Shown here: piece by piece, positions 51,087 to 60,386 of the stretch
Numbering within the stretch: position 1 is the first letter of the stretch
Layout: every line of letters begins with the position of its first letter
Source of the DNA: Paenibacillus hamazuiensis
GTDB taxonomy: Bacteria; Bacillota; Bacilli; Paenibacillales; NBRC-103111
Reading direction: 5' to 3'
Length of the DNA stretch: 64,000 nt
NCBI RefSeq assembly: GCF_023276405.1
Contig: NZ_JALRMO010000001.1
Location: 8,347,501-8,411,500, forward strand
The notes under the pieces: generated by a model
Told to the model about the DNA's origin: nothing
Databases searched by the model: none
What the model saw: only the letters and a program-made list of their open reading frames with translations
Program-made: the position numbers and the translations under genes

Positions 51087-52286
51087 GTGGTGAACGTTAA
51101 ACAGATCAAACGGTGGCTGACTGCCGCGGGAATGGCGGTCGTAGCGGGAGTTTTTTTCGTTTTCCCGGCGCTGGCGGAAAATCCGGCCTTTTCGGATATC
51201 GCCGACCATTGGGCGAAAAAAGATATTTTGAATGCGGTTCAGGAAAAGTATGTGGATGGATACCCAAACGGAACATTCGAACCGGATACGTCGATCACCC
51301 GTGCGGAGTTTATCAAAATGATCGTCGCCGCGTTAAAGTTTCAGCCGAGGCTGGGTGCTGATGGTCCGTGGTATCAGCCATATGTCGATGCAGCTGTAGC
51401 GAACGGCATCCACCAGTATGAAGAATTTTATGGCGATAACATCATGAACGGGGCAATTTCGCGGGAAGAGGTATCTCGCCTTGCCGTTCGTGCGACCGGC
51501 CAAGCGAACTATGAAAGTAAAAAGTGGATGTACCTTGCTACGAGCAAAGGTATCATACAGGGTCTAGACGATACCGGGACGCTCGGGGAAGACCAGGTGA
51601 CGACCCGCGCTCAAGCAATCACCGTCATCGAGCGGATCAAGAAGGTACGGGCAGGGGAAACTCTCCCCGTGCAAAAACAAGCCGTCAACCGGGCCGAGCT
51701 GAAATGGCATAAGACGAACATCTTTATGGTGATGCCGCAGTTTTTCGGGGCGGATGGGAAGAGCAAGATATATCCGGAGTTTCCTTGGGACGAAAGTAAA
51801 TTGATTGTGGAAACACCAGATGGATTGTTTAAAGGCGCTCTTGATCAGTTAGTGGCAATCGATATGGAGGACCCAAACGACCCGAATCGCTGGATTTTGG
51901 GGGACATTGATGGGTTACTTTGGTCGGGGGCACCGTCTAAACCAGGTTATCCTATAAAAGATTACCCGCAAAGTTACGTACTTTTCTTTGACCGCCATAC
52001 TAATTTTAACAATGATACTTCCAAATATGGAAGGAACATTTTATACGGATTCTATGGGATTACCTCCCCAGACCGAAACGCATTGTACGCCGGATCTCTT
52101 AATAAAATAGCGCCAGTATATGTAAAATCTCCCGGCGACTACCCAGCCTTCATCATTCCGAAAAAAGGTTTCGCATTAGACAATAATGAGATAGCTATCA
52201 GCATTTATGCTCCTGCATATGATTCGAGAGAAGATCAAAGCCGGTTCATAATCAAATCTTATGTACCTGATACATTGGGCAAGTAA
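51087..52286 (+). CDS. SLH-domain surface protein
   Basis: About 400 residues from GTG at 51087 (or 51090), AAGGGGTGG ahead. Signal peptide ending FPALAEN. Three S-layer homology units: FSDIADHWAKKDILNAVQE with DGYPNGTFEPDTSITRAEF; YQPYVDAAVANGIHQYEEF; WMYLATSKGIIQGLDD with TTRAQAITVIERI. The remaining 220 residues (TNIFMVMPQFFGADGKSKI, DIDGLLWSGAPSKPGYPI) are not recognised. It anchors in the cell wall by pyruvylated polymer. Twenty bases before the giant gene, so co-expressed. Confidence 0.88.
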   Translation: MVNVKQIKRWLTAAGMAVVAGVFFVFPALAENPAFSDIADHWAKKDILNAVQEKYVDGYPNGTFEPDTSITRAEFIKMIVAALKFQPRLGADGPWYQPYVDAAVANGIHQYEEFYGDNIMNGAISREEVSRLAVRATGQANYESKKWMYLATSKGIIQGLDDTGTLGEDQVTTRAQAITVIERIKKVRAGETLPVQKQAVNRAELKWHKTNIFMVMPQFFGADGKSKIYPEFPWDESKLIVETPDGLFKGALDQLVAIDMEDPNDPNRWILGDIDGLLWSGAPSKPGYPIKDYPQSYVLFFDRHTNFNNDTSKYGRNILYGFYGITSPDRNALYAGSLNKIAPVYVKSPGDYPAFIIPKKGFALDNNEIAISIYAPAYDSREDQSRFIIKSYVPDTLGK

Positions 52287-52305
52287 ACTGGGAGTGATGC
52301 CGTAG

Positions 52306-55300
52306 ATGATTCGCAGAAGACGACTATCTTTACTCATGGCATTAACCCTAATTTTAGAACTCTTATTAAATATAGGGATTTTGCTTCCACCCTACGAAGC
52401 ATCTGCTTCCGGAGAAATTACTGAGTCAGTAGACTTAGATTATGGCGACAGCGTCAGATTAAGTAGTACCGATCGTGCATATTCGACAAACACGCAAATA
52501 ACGCCGGGTATTAGTATCTCCGGAAAATCGGGTAAAGTTATAAAAAGCATCAAGGTGACTGACAAGAACGGAACCGTCCGTGATGTTACGCCCACAAGTG
52601 CTATAGGAAGCCCCTCATATAGCGGGAGTTTGAGCGGCAATATTCCCGGTAAACAATTACATGTAAAGTCTAAGAATAATCAGTCCCTGAAAGCATATTG
52701 GGCATGGTATCGTTATAATGTGGGTGATCCACATGGAAAAGAGTGGTATGCAGTATTTGATAGTGCTGTGGGTGAAGTAACATGCCCTTCCTCATCAGCT
52801 CCAATGGAAACCGTCGCAGGATCATCAATGCGTGCATATCCCGGATGTACAAGCGCGGACTTCACGTCGCTTGAACTTTCGGCGAGTACAAACACTGTCA
52901 ACGACTTCAGGGATGAAATACTTGATATTGTGCCAGCTGACGCTATTAAGAACGTGGCTCAAGATGGTAATCCACTGGTAAACACCGAGGTTAATATTCC
53001 GGGACCAGATGGTAGCGGAATAGATGGATTTGCTGATGAAAGTACAATCAATGACATATCTGTATCTCTTGCATCCGGAACCAGCTTTTCAGTCAAGTTC
53101 AAACAAGACTTTAATTATGCAAGCCCTTATTCCAAAGTGATCAATACTAACGGGGCTAAACTTATGGTGTATTTTTACGCCTTCAAAGTCGATTTGCAAG
53201 GCGAAACCTACGAGTATCCCAAGCAAGCTCAAGTCACATATGAAGACGCCGTGATTCCGGCCAGGCCCGACCTGATTCCGGTCAGCATCACCAGCGGATC
53301 GTCTTGCATCGTGGTAGGGGCCAGCACGACATTCACGTACAAAATTCGCAACAATGGACCGAACATACCGGGCAGCTTTCAAGCCAAAATCACCATGAAC
53401 GGTAGCGATGTAAGCGGCAGTCCGTTCACCATTAACGGATTGGGAGAACTGCAAGAAAAAACGGGAACCTTTTCGTATACGTTCTCCTCGGGCGGTTCAT
53501 ATACGTTCAATTTTGTCGTGGATAGCGGTAATACCGTTGATGAGGGACCCGGCGAAGGCAATAACGCAAAGACGCAGGATGTTACGGTCCTATCCTCTTG
53601 CGGAGGCGGAGGACCGACCGATCCGCCGCCAACGGGTGGGAAGCTAACCGGCACTCTAACCATCGATAAACCCGAAATTGAGTGGGGCGACTCAAACCTG
53701 TTTACGGTCACGATCAACACGCCGCCGGACAGCTGCAAGCCGGAATCGGGCAAGTATTATATGTCCCAAGGTTCGATCGCGTACGAGACGGATTGGATTG
53801 CCGTGTATACGCCGACCAAGGATTTCTACATTTTCGATTACCATGACGAATATCCCGGCGGGATTCAAGATGGAACGGTCAAAGTCAGCTATACGATAAA
53901 GGACACATGCGGCGGTTTTTCATTGATTGATCCGAAAACCTTCGTCATCAAGCCGCAGCCGCCGAATAACAATCCGTCCATTGATATCGAATGGTTTAGC
54001 GCAATTTCCAACGAAAAAACCAACAATACCACGCAAGGGGAAAAGGTATTCCTGAAAGTGGTTTCCGTATCCGATCCGGACGAGAGCGCTAGCAAATTAA
54101 CGGTGGAGTGGGACTTTAATAACCCCACCTTTACCCCATGGATCAAATCGCTGCCGGGTAAATACGGATGGACGCTGGCTTTCAACAAAATGCAGTATAC
54201 GAATATCACCGCGGAAGTCCTCGGGCCCCATAGGGTATGTGCAAAAGTGACGGATTCACGCGGCGGTGTCGGCTCGGACTGCGCCGACCTGTATGTCACA
54301 GGCCCAAACCCGATCCCGAAAATCAATGGCGGAATCGCCGTCAAGGAGGGGCGAACCTTAACTCCGGAGCTCGATGCAAATGAGAGTTATTCGCCGGTTA
54401 CCGGGCGGTCTATCGACCATTCCAGAGACGAGTGGTGGTATGAAGCGCAATGGGACGACGGCACCACATCCAACGTCAGCGGCCGGCCGACATCTTTTCC
54501 AAAATCGGGGAAAGTCACGGTGAATCTGCATGTCTTTGATAATACTGGTCTAAAGTCTCTTAGCCCTGACAAGCATGATATTACGGTCGTTCCCGATCAG
54601 CCGCCGGTTATACAATTTGAATATTCCGGAACGATCACAAGGGGAACGAAGTTTTTTAGAAATGCTTCGTACAGTCCTGACGGCGATACGATTGACGCAT
54701 ATCAGGTGTCTTACGGCTATGATGCAGGCAATAATGGCACCTGCAACCCGACCACGGTCATTTCGAACGATGCGAATTATTTTGCCTTTAATCCGCCATA
54801 TGTCGGAAATTACTGCTTCCGCGTCTATGCCAAAGAAAACTTTGGGAAAGACGCCGTGAAAGATTACACGGTACAGGTCATCAACGACAACCCCGATGTG
54901 ACGTTTACGGTAACGGGCACGGCCACCGAACCGATGCCGATGAATGTTACACCATTCAAACCATCGGATTTGGTCAATTGGACGGCGACCAGCCTTGATG
55001 CTTCCTGGATCATGAACGGATGGTCCGTTTCCGGCGAAGGCAGCTTGGTAAGTCCGCGAAGGGAGAGCGTGTCTCCCAATTTTAGCCCGTTCTCGCTGCC
55101 GCTAGGCGCAGAGAATTACGGTTTGTCCAAGCAAGACATTATAACACCTACCGGCGGAAACTATCCTACCGGCATTTTACTGTCACTGGGAAATAACGAG
55201 TTTGTCATTCTGCAGGTCATTAACACAGGGAACAAAATATATTTGGCAAGTACAACCCATAATCCGATTAGCATTTCATGCGGAGGAGTTACCGGGGGCT

Positions 55301-58300
55301 CCTGCGGCAGTTATGAGATAAGGGAAGATTTAGATGAAATTATCTTCTATGCCATAACGGACGGCTACTCCGGCAGTTTGAGATTTTATAATATCGGTTG
55401 GAATGTATATAAGATAAGTGCCTTGCGCAGCGGCTCCGTTTCGTCGATTAAAAGCGGATCGTTTCGCGCTACGTATGGCAGCGGTCCCGGATACAGCAAT
55501 ACCGGAACAATGCCTTCTTTTAGCAATGGGGAGAAAATGGGTGAAAACCCCCGTGTTCGGTTTAACACGGACTATAAAGTCATCAACAAAACGCAAAGAA
55601 CGATTCAATCGTACCGGAAAGGAGAAACAGTCCCTTACAAAACGGAAACGTACACCACAATTCCGGCGGTGCCTGCCAGCTCGACAACCGCCTACCCGGG
55701 CTACTTGTGGCCTTGTAACGATCAATGTGTATTGGAGAAGTTTTTTACTAGCAGCTCCCTTCTGGATGCAAAAGGCAACTATTATACATGGGAAGCTCCA
55801 GGACTTGTTCGTTGGGACGGTAACACGGGAATGCCTTCAGTCGTAGGAAATATAGGGAGCGGCGGAGGAACCTTATTAGACATTTCAGCAGATGCCAAGT
55901 ATGTGAAAGTTCGCGTGACGGTGTACGAAGATGACACCTATAAAGACGTGGAACAATATCGAAACGTTTCAACTGAAGCGACATTCGCCAGCAAGCCGAG
56001 TGATTTCGCTGAATTTTTGCCGCATTTGACGGGGTCTCCTTTATACGAAGTTTTTCAGAATGGATTTGGGGCAGGCAAAAAACCATCGGACTACGGCGAT
56101 CTTTTGTATGATAAAGGTTCCGGGGCGGTGGTGGATAAGGAAACCAACATCATTCATAATGTTTGGAGCGGTAAGGAAGTCGATGCCAGTATCAAATTTA
56201 TCAGCGATACCCAGTACGCTTCAGGAACCCAATTATATTCCTATGTGCCGTTTACGGGACAATCGCCTTACAGCAACGAAGCGGTTACGTTCGGACAGCT
56301 CTTCAATCCGTATTCCGCGCAGGTGGCTAACGGCACGATCTCATGGAGCATGAAGTTTCATAATCTCGATCACGTCAACATGCACGCCGGGCTCGGATTC
56401 CGGATCAAGGATTTTAAAAACATGTATCGCCTCGAAAACTATAAGGACAGCATCCAACTGGTCAAAATCGTCAACGGCAGGAAAACGACGATCGGCCAAG
56501 CGATGCGAACGATGACCAATGAGCGCTGGGTAACGTACCAGATTAAGCTGACAGGAAATCACATCAAGGTATATGAAGACGGCTCCATGGTCATCGACAT
56601 TTATGACAGCTCGTATACGCAAGGAACGATCGGCCCTTATTCGGCGGCGGACAACACGGAATTTAAAGGCATCACGCTCCAATGGGCCACACCAGGCGCA
56701 AACTTTAATACGCCGGGCGTGGCAATTGTGGACACGAATGTCATTTACGATCCGACCTACTCGGACCCGGAAAACGATCCGAGGTTAGACCCGCGAACAC
56801 AATGGTCTTATAATCACATCGATACGACCAAATTCCTTGATGCCGGGGATGGGAAATCTGGATTATCATCACTCCACGGACGCACCGTACAGACGGTATT
56901 CCCGAGCTTCGACAAGGTTGGCGTATACAAAATCGACTACCGGGTGCCGGACGATCCGCATCCGAATCACCGAATTGCATACGGCGATTACTTGTTTGAA
57001 GCGCATTCCAAGTATGCGGAATGGTATTCGCAGTATCTCATTGTTCATCGGAGGCCCATCGCCAACTTCAGCGTAGCTTTAGGCGCCGGGAACAAAGTCC
57101 AATGGACCGATTATTCCTACGATCCGGACCGTTGTTATAATTCTGGAGATTGCCAGCCTGCATACAGTGGAACCCGCGGCATTTTTGGTGAAAAGTATTA
57201 CTACATCACGCCGAGCGGTAACTTAGTGCAAAGCCAGCTCACAAACCCGACGGAATCGGGCACGTATATCGTAGCGAAAGCCGTGCAGGACGAATACAAG
57301 GCATGGTCGGAGTATTACGAAACAACCATCTATATTTGTGACGGATGCACAGCTGCGCCGGATAACCCGCCAAGCGTCATACTGACGTTCCCGACCGGAA
57401 CGTTTGACGCTCCGACGCCGGTTTCGCTGCAACCGACCATCACTTGGAACCAATACGATCCCGATCCGGGAACGATCTTCACGACCTTTAATTTGACGAT
57501 TAAAGATCAGTGGGGTAATTGCACGGAATGTTTCAACAACAGGAGCATGAACACGACGCAAAACAACTGGGCGTGGACAATGGACACGAAGCTCTCCATG
57601 GGGGGGAAGTACCAAGTCCAGGTGCAAGTTTGCGCCGGTGAAAAGTGTTCGGACTGGAGTAATGTAGGCTGGATGATCACGAACCGGGCACCTTCCGCCA
57701 GCATGGCGTATCCGAGCAGCACATCTTCCAGCTACCCGGATATGACGAACCTGCTGCGGCCGACGGTAGGCTGGTATCAAAGCGACCCGGACCCCGGCAC
57801 GACGTTCACTTATTTCAGGTTCCAATTCGATACGGATACCGACCCTACAAACGGAATGATCAAAGACACGGGGGAAATCTGGCAGAACACTACAGCAACG
57901 ACGAATTGGTGGCAAGTAAATTTTGATCTGCCAACCGGCATTCCTATTGCTGTAAGGGTAATGACTACCGATGGTTATTTATGGTCCGATTGGTCAGGTT
58001 ACACTTGGATATCAGTCAATCGGCCGCCATCTGTCGTGCTGACGTGGCCGACCGGCCCGCAAACGAATCCGGACGTGACGAATTCGACCCGGCCGACGGT
58101 AACATGGCTGCAGTCCGATCCGGATGCAGCAGCAGTATTCTCCAACTACCAGGTGCAAATTTTAAACGACTCTTTCGATGTTGCCGCTGACTCCGGTATC
58201 GTCGCTCAAAATACGACCGGCACCTTAGGAGCTTGGACGCCCAATCAGGATTTGCCGAGAAGCCGGTTATACGGGGTCCGCGTGCAGGTTTGGGATCAAT

Positions 58301-59028
58301 ACGGCGCAGCCTCGGGCTGGTCTTCCGTCACCTGGTTTTATATCAACGGACCGCCTGCAGTCGACTTCAGCTGGACGCCGAATCCGGCGTATGAACGCGA
58401 TACGATCACGCTGATTAACCGGTCATCCGACCCGGACGGACACAGTTTATCTTTCACCTGGAGCGCAGCCGGTCCGGCAGGCTCGCCGGCCGTTCCGGTC
58501 CAGACGACGACGGATGCGACGATTTCGGGCGATATTACCGATTATCATCCGGGTGTTTACGTTGTGACCCTTACGGCCTGCGATCCGTACGGACTTTGCT
58601 CCAGCGTCACCAAGCCCGTCAATGTCGGGGATTTGACGATAACGGGGTTCGTGAAGCATTTTGACCAATGGAACCTGAATCGCCAAGCCTACAACCGCGC
58701 CAAAACGGGAGATCCCGAATTGCCGCGACCTTACGACATGTTCTGGGCCGGCGAAGGGTTTAAGCTGGAAGCGGACGTTTCGAACCCGGCGGTTTCCGTC
58801 AATGCGGGCATGAGCTACACGGAAATGAAAATCGCCTTAAGCGGCAGCGGCGGCGGACTGAAGTGGAACGGGGAGATGAAAAGAGACGATTTCGAGCAGC
58901 TTCCGGACGGAAATTATATATTTACGTTTACCGGCGTCTGGCCAAACGGCCATACGGAAGCGGACGTCAAAACGATCAAGATCAAGGGGTCTTGGACAGA
59001 GTATACCGATATTGTTCGAAAATATTAA
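52306..59028 (+). CDS. Giant multi-domain secreted protein, 2240 aa
   Basis: Signal peptide RLSLLMALTLILELLLNIG with cleavage near SASGE. Domains by eye: CARDB-like at about 318-430 (VSITSGSSCIVVGASTTFT, DSGNTVDEGPGEGNNAKT), Gly/Pro linker, PKD-like repeats between 555 and 865 (VSDPDESASKLTVEWDFN; DGDTIDAYQVSYGYDAG), a concanavalin/LamG-like segment at about 1330-1465 (ISWSMKFHNLDHVNMHAG, LGFRIKDFKNMYRLEN), three Fn3/PKD-like repeats of about 110 residues at 1685-2017 each with RPT(V/I)xWxQxDPDxxxxFxxF, one more PKD (2015-2105) and an unrecognised end. No catalytic motif or sortase signal. Probably works with the SLH protein as an adhesive or envelope layer component. Confidence 0.85.
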   Translation: MIRRRRLSLLMALTLILELLLNIGILLPPYEASASGEITESVDLDYGDSVRLSSTDRAYSTNTQITPGISISGKSGKVIKSIKVTDKNGTVRDVTPTSAIGSPSYSGSLSGNIPGKQLHVKSKNNQSLKAYWAWYRYNVGDPHGKEWYAVFDSAVGEVTCPSSSAPMETVAGSSMRAYPGCTSADFTSLELSASTNTVNDFRDEILDIVPADAIKNVAQDGNPLVNTEVNIPGPDGSGIDGFADESTINDISVSLASGTSFSVKFKQDFNYASPYSKVINTNGAKLMVYFYAFKVDLQGETYEYPKQAQVTYEDAVIPARPDLIPVSITSGSSCIVVGASTTFTYKIRNNGPNIPGSFQAKITMNGSDVSGSPFTINGLGELQEKTGTFSYTFSSGGSYTFNFVVDSGNTVDEGPGEGNNAKTQDVTVLSSCGGGGPTDPPPTGGKLTGTLTIDKPEIEWGDSNLFTVTINTPPDSCKPESGKYYMSQGSIAYETDWIAVYTPTKDFYIFDYHDEYPGGIQDGTVKVSYTIKDTCGGFSLIDPKTFVIKPQPPNNNPSIDIEWFSAISNEKTNNTTQGEKVFLKVVSVSDPDESASKLTVEWDFNNPTFTPWIKSLPGKYGWTLAFNKMQYTNITAEVLGPHRVCAKVTDSRGGVGSDCADLYVTGPNPIPKINGGIAVKEGRTLTPELDANESYSPVTGRSIDHSRDEWWYEAQWDDGTTSNVSGRPTSFPKSGKVTVNLHVFDNTGLKSLSPDKHDITVVPDQPPVIQFEYSGTITRGTKFFRNASYSPDGDTIDAYQVSYGYDAGNNGTCNPTTVISNDANYFAFNPPYVGNYCFRVYAKENFGKDAVKDYTVQVINDNPDVTFTVTGTATEPMPMNVTPFKPSDLVNWTATSLDASWIMNGWSVSGEGSLVSPRRESVSPNFSPFSLPLGAENYGLSKQDIITPTGGNYPTGILLSLGNNEFVILQVINTGNKIYLASTTHNPISISCGGVTGGSCGSYEIREDLDEIIFYAITDGYSGSLRFYNIGWNVYKISALRSGSVSSIKSGSFRATYGSGPGYSNTGTMPSFSNGEKMGENPRVRFNTDYKVINKTQRTIQSYRKGETVPYKTETYTTIPAVPASSTTAYPGYLWPCNDQCVLEKFFTSSSLLDAKGNYYTWEAPGLVRWDGNTGMPSVVGNIGSGGGTLLDISADAKYVKVRVTVYEDDTYKDVEQYRNVSTEATFASKPSDFAEFLPHLTGSPLYEVFQNGFGAGKKPSDYGDLLYDKGSGAVVDKETNIIHNVWSGKEVDASIKFISDTQYASGTQLYSYVPFTGQSPYSNEAVTFGQLFNPYSAQVANGTISWSMKFHNLDHVNMHAGLGFRIKDFKNMYRLENYKDSIQLVKIVNGRKTTIGQAMRTMTNERWVTYQIKLTGNHIKVYEDGSMVIDIYDSSYTQGTIGPYSAADNTEFKGITLQWATPGANFNTPGVAIVDTNVIYDPTYSDPENDPRLDPRTQWSYNHIDTTKFLDAGDGKSGLSSLHGRTVQTVFPSFDKVGVYKIDYRVPDDPHPNHRIAYGDYLFEAHSKYAEWYSQYLIVHRRPIANFSVALGAGNKVQWTDYSYDPDRCYNSGDCQPAYSGTRGIFGEKYYYITPSGNLVQSQLTNPTESGTYIVAKAVQDEYKAWSEYYETTIYICDGCTAAPDNPPSVILTFPTGTFDAPTPVSLQPTITWNQYDPDPGTIFTTFNLTIKDQWGNCTECFNNRSMNTTQNNWAWTMDTKLSMGGKYQVQVQVCAGEKCSDWSNVGWMITNRAPSASMAYPSSTSSSYPDMTNLLRPTVGWYQSDPDPGTTFTYFRFQFDTDTDPTNGMIKDTGEIWQNTTATTNWWQVNFDLPTGIPIAVRVMTTDGYLWSDWSGYTWISVNRPPSVVLTWPTGPQTNPDVTNSTRPTVTWLQSDPDAAAVFSNYQVQILNDSFDVAADSGIVAQNTTGTLGAWTPNQDLPRSRLYGVRVQVWDQYGAASGWSSVTWFYINGPPAVDFSWTPNPAYERDTITLINRSSDPDGHSLSFTWSAAGPAGSPAVPVQTTTDATISGDITDYHPGVYVVTLTACDPYGLCSSVTKPVNVGDLTITGFVKHFDQWNLNRQAYNRAKTGDPELPRPYDMFWAGEGFKLEADVSNPAVSVNAGMSYTEMKIALSGSGGGLKWNGEMKRDDFEQLPDGNYIFTFTGVWPNGHTEADVKTIKIKGSWTEYTDIVRKY

Positions 59029-59033
59029 GCAAT

Positions 59034-59079
59034 GCCGCGAACCGTTTTCCAGCAGGAAGGCGGTTTTGCGGTTTTTTTA
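59034..59079 (+). terminator. Terminator after the giant gene
   Basis: CCGCGAACCG ... CGGTTTTGCGG hairpin followed by TTTTTTT. Confidence 0.8.
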
Positions 59080-59192
59080 TGCCGGAAAGGTTGCAGCTGT
59101 GTCATCTGTTCGTCCGACGGCTTGCGGCGTCCCGAAGCTGCTTTGAATCTTCGCGACTTCGTACGGCTGCTGCCGGAAAATGCATTAGCGGC

Positions 59193-59696
59193 TTATCCCG
59201 CAGGGAGGCGGTTCCATTCCTTGGCGACGATCCATACTTTCAGCTGGGTTTGCGTAAGCACCATCGTTTTGACGGACACGGTGTAGTCTTTTTGTGCGAC
59301 ACCTTGGTAGATTCGCTGGGCGATCAGTTTTTCGTACAGCTGCGGATTTTCCTCGAAGGCTGATATTTTTTGCCCGATTACGACCTTAAGATCCTGTTCG
59401 ACCTTCCGCTCGAGCTCTCCTGCGGCAATTTTGTCCAGCTGGCTGTTATCCCCGGAGGAGACGAAAACTTTGACGTCGCCAATGACGCTTTGCTTGTTGC
59501 GCAGCTTGTTGTTCGTCTCGATTTTTTCCAGCAGCTCGGCTTGCTCCTTTTTGAGCTCGCGGTTTTGCTCGATCACGATATTGAAGTTGTTTTTATAAAT
59601 GCCCATGAAGACGGCGCTGCCGATGACGGCTCCCGCCAGCATGAGGCCGAACGCCTGAAGCAGCCCAGCATAATATTCAAACTGCGGGACTCTCAA
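59193..59696 (-). CDS. ytrI: Sporulation membrane protein YtrI
   Basis: 167 residues from TTG at 59696 (RVPQFEYYAGLLQAFGLM), GGAGGG ahead; its start overlaps the ytrH TGA (TTGA), so it is translationally coupled. One membrane helix (LMLAGAVIGSAVFMGIY), a coiled-coil of about 50 residues (IVIEQNRELKKEQAELLEK), then a periplasmic-type domain ending TQLKVWIVAKEWNRLPAG. Matches B. subtilis YtrI, needed for efficient sporulation. Confidence 0.9.
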   Translation of the reverse strand: MRVPQFEYYAGLLQAFGLMLAGAVIGSAVFMGIYKNNFNIVIEQNRELKKEQAELLEKIETNNKLRNKQSVIGDVKVFVSSGDNSQLDKIAAGELERKVEQDLKVVIGQKISAFEENPQLYEKLIAQRIYQGVAQKDYTVSVKTMVLTQTQLKVWIVAKEWNRLPAG

Positions 59697-60019
59697 GACG
59701 TCCCTCCCCCCTTGCAAATCCATTGGATGAGCGACGTGCCCATGGAGGCTCCGACGAATGCGCTGACGAACAGCAGGATTTGCTTAAATGCGGGAGACAG
59801 ATGGCCACCCAAAAAGTTGCTCTCGATGACGCGCAGCGGATCGATCGTTCCGCCCACCGCAGCGACGAGTGCCCAGATTTTAATGTTGTCGGAGATGCGC
59901 AGCATCGTTGTTGTCGGCGGCTCCAGCATGAAAATCGCACCGATCCCGGCCAGCATGGACCCTCCGAGCACGGCTCCGAACGCCACGAAGAAACATTCCG
60001 TCATTTTCGCCCAAAACAT
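59693..60019 (-). CDS. ytrH: Sporulation membrane protein YtrH
   Basis: 108 residues from the ATG at 60019, GGAAGGCAGGCGG ahead. Three membrane segments (CFFVAFGAVLGGSMLAGIG; IKIWALVAAVGGTIDPLR; QILLFVSAFVGASMGTSLIQW), matching the YtrH family in length and order. First gene of the sigma-E type ytrH-ytrI pair. Confidence 0.92.
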   Translation of the reverse strand: MFWAKMTECFFVAFGAVLGGSMLAGIGAIFMLEPPTTTMLRISDNIKIWALVAAVGGTIDPLRVIESNFLGGHLSPAFKQILLFVSAFVGASMGTSLIQWICKGGGTS

Positions 60020-60126
60020 GCCAAGCCGCCTGCCTTCCGCTATCCCGGATCGTGCCGGGTTTGTCCCTCTACTGCTAATGTATGGGACACCCCTACCGCA
60101 ATATGATAAAATAGAAGAAATATATA

Positions 60127-60363
60127 GACTTTTTCTTGAAATGTTTGTTCTTCGGTGGTCACCTGCTAGAGACGAATCCTGTGACAAGGGTGAGGGGTAT
60201 TCCCCGGAGGAGTTTACGTCCCGCCTTTGAAATCATGTGAATACCTCTAAATTTTCAAATAAGTTCATATGATTTCAAGAGCGGGCCGGAGGGGATACCT
60301 CCACCCATGACAGATGGATTCCTCCCTTAGTAGTTACCCGCAGACACATTTCAAGAAAAAGTC
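60127..60363. repeat. 237-bp imperfect palindrome in the dnaE leader
   Basis: The outer ends are exact 18-bp inverted repeats: GACTTTTTCTTGAAATGT at 60127-60144 and its complement at 60346-60363. Inner arms also pair: GAATCC, TGTGACAAGGGTGAGGGGTATTCCCC against GGGGATACCTCC-ACCC, CCCGCC-TTTGAAATCATGTGAA against TTCATATGATTTCAA-GAGCGGG, with a loop near 60245. The whole interval between ytrH and dnaE (60020-60386) otherwise contains only a likely promoter around TATGATAAAAT (60101-60111). This looks like a MITE or a long structured leader; no target-site duplication is visible. Confidence 0.85.
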
Positions 60364-60386
60364 CACGAACCGGAGGAGGCAGCGGC

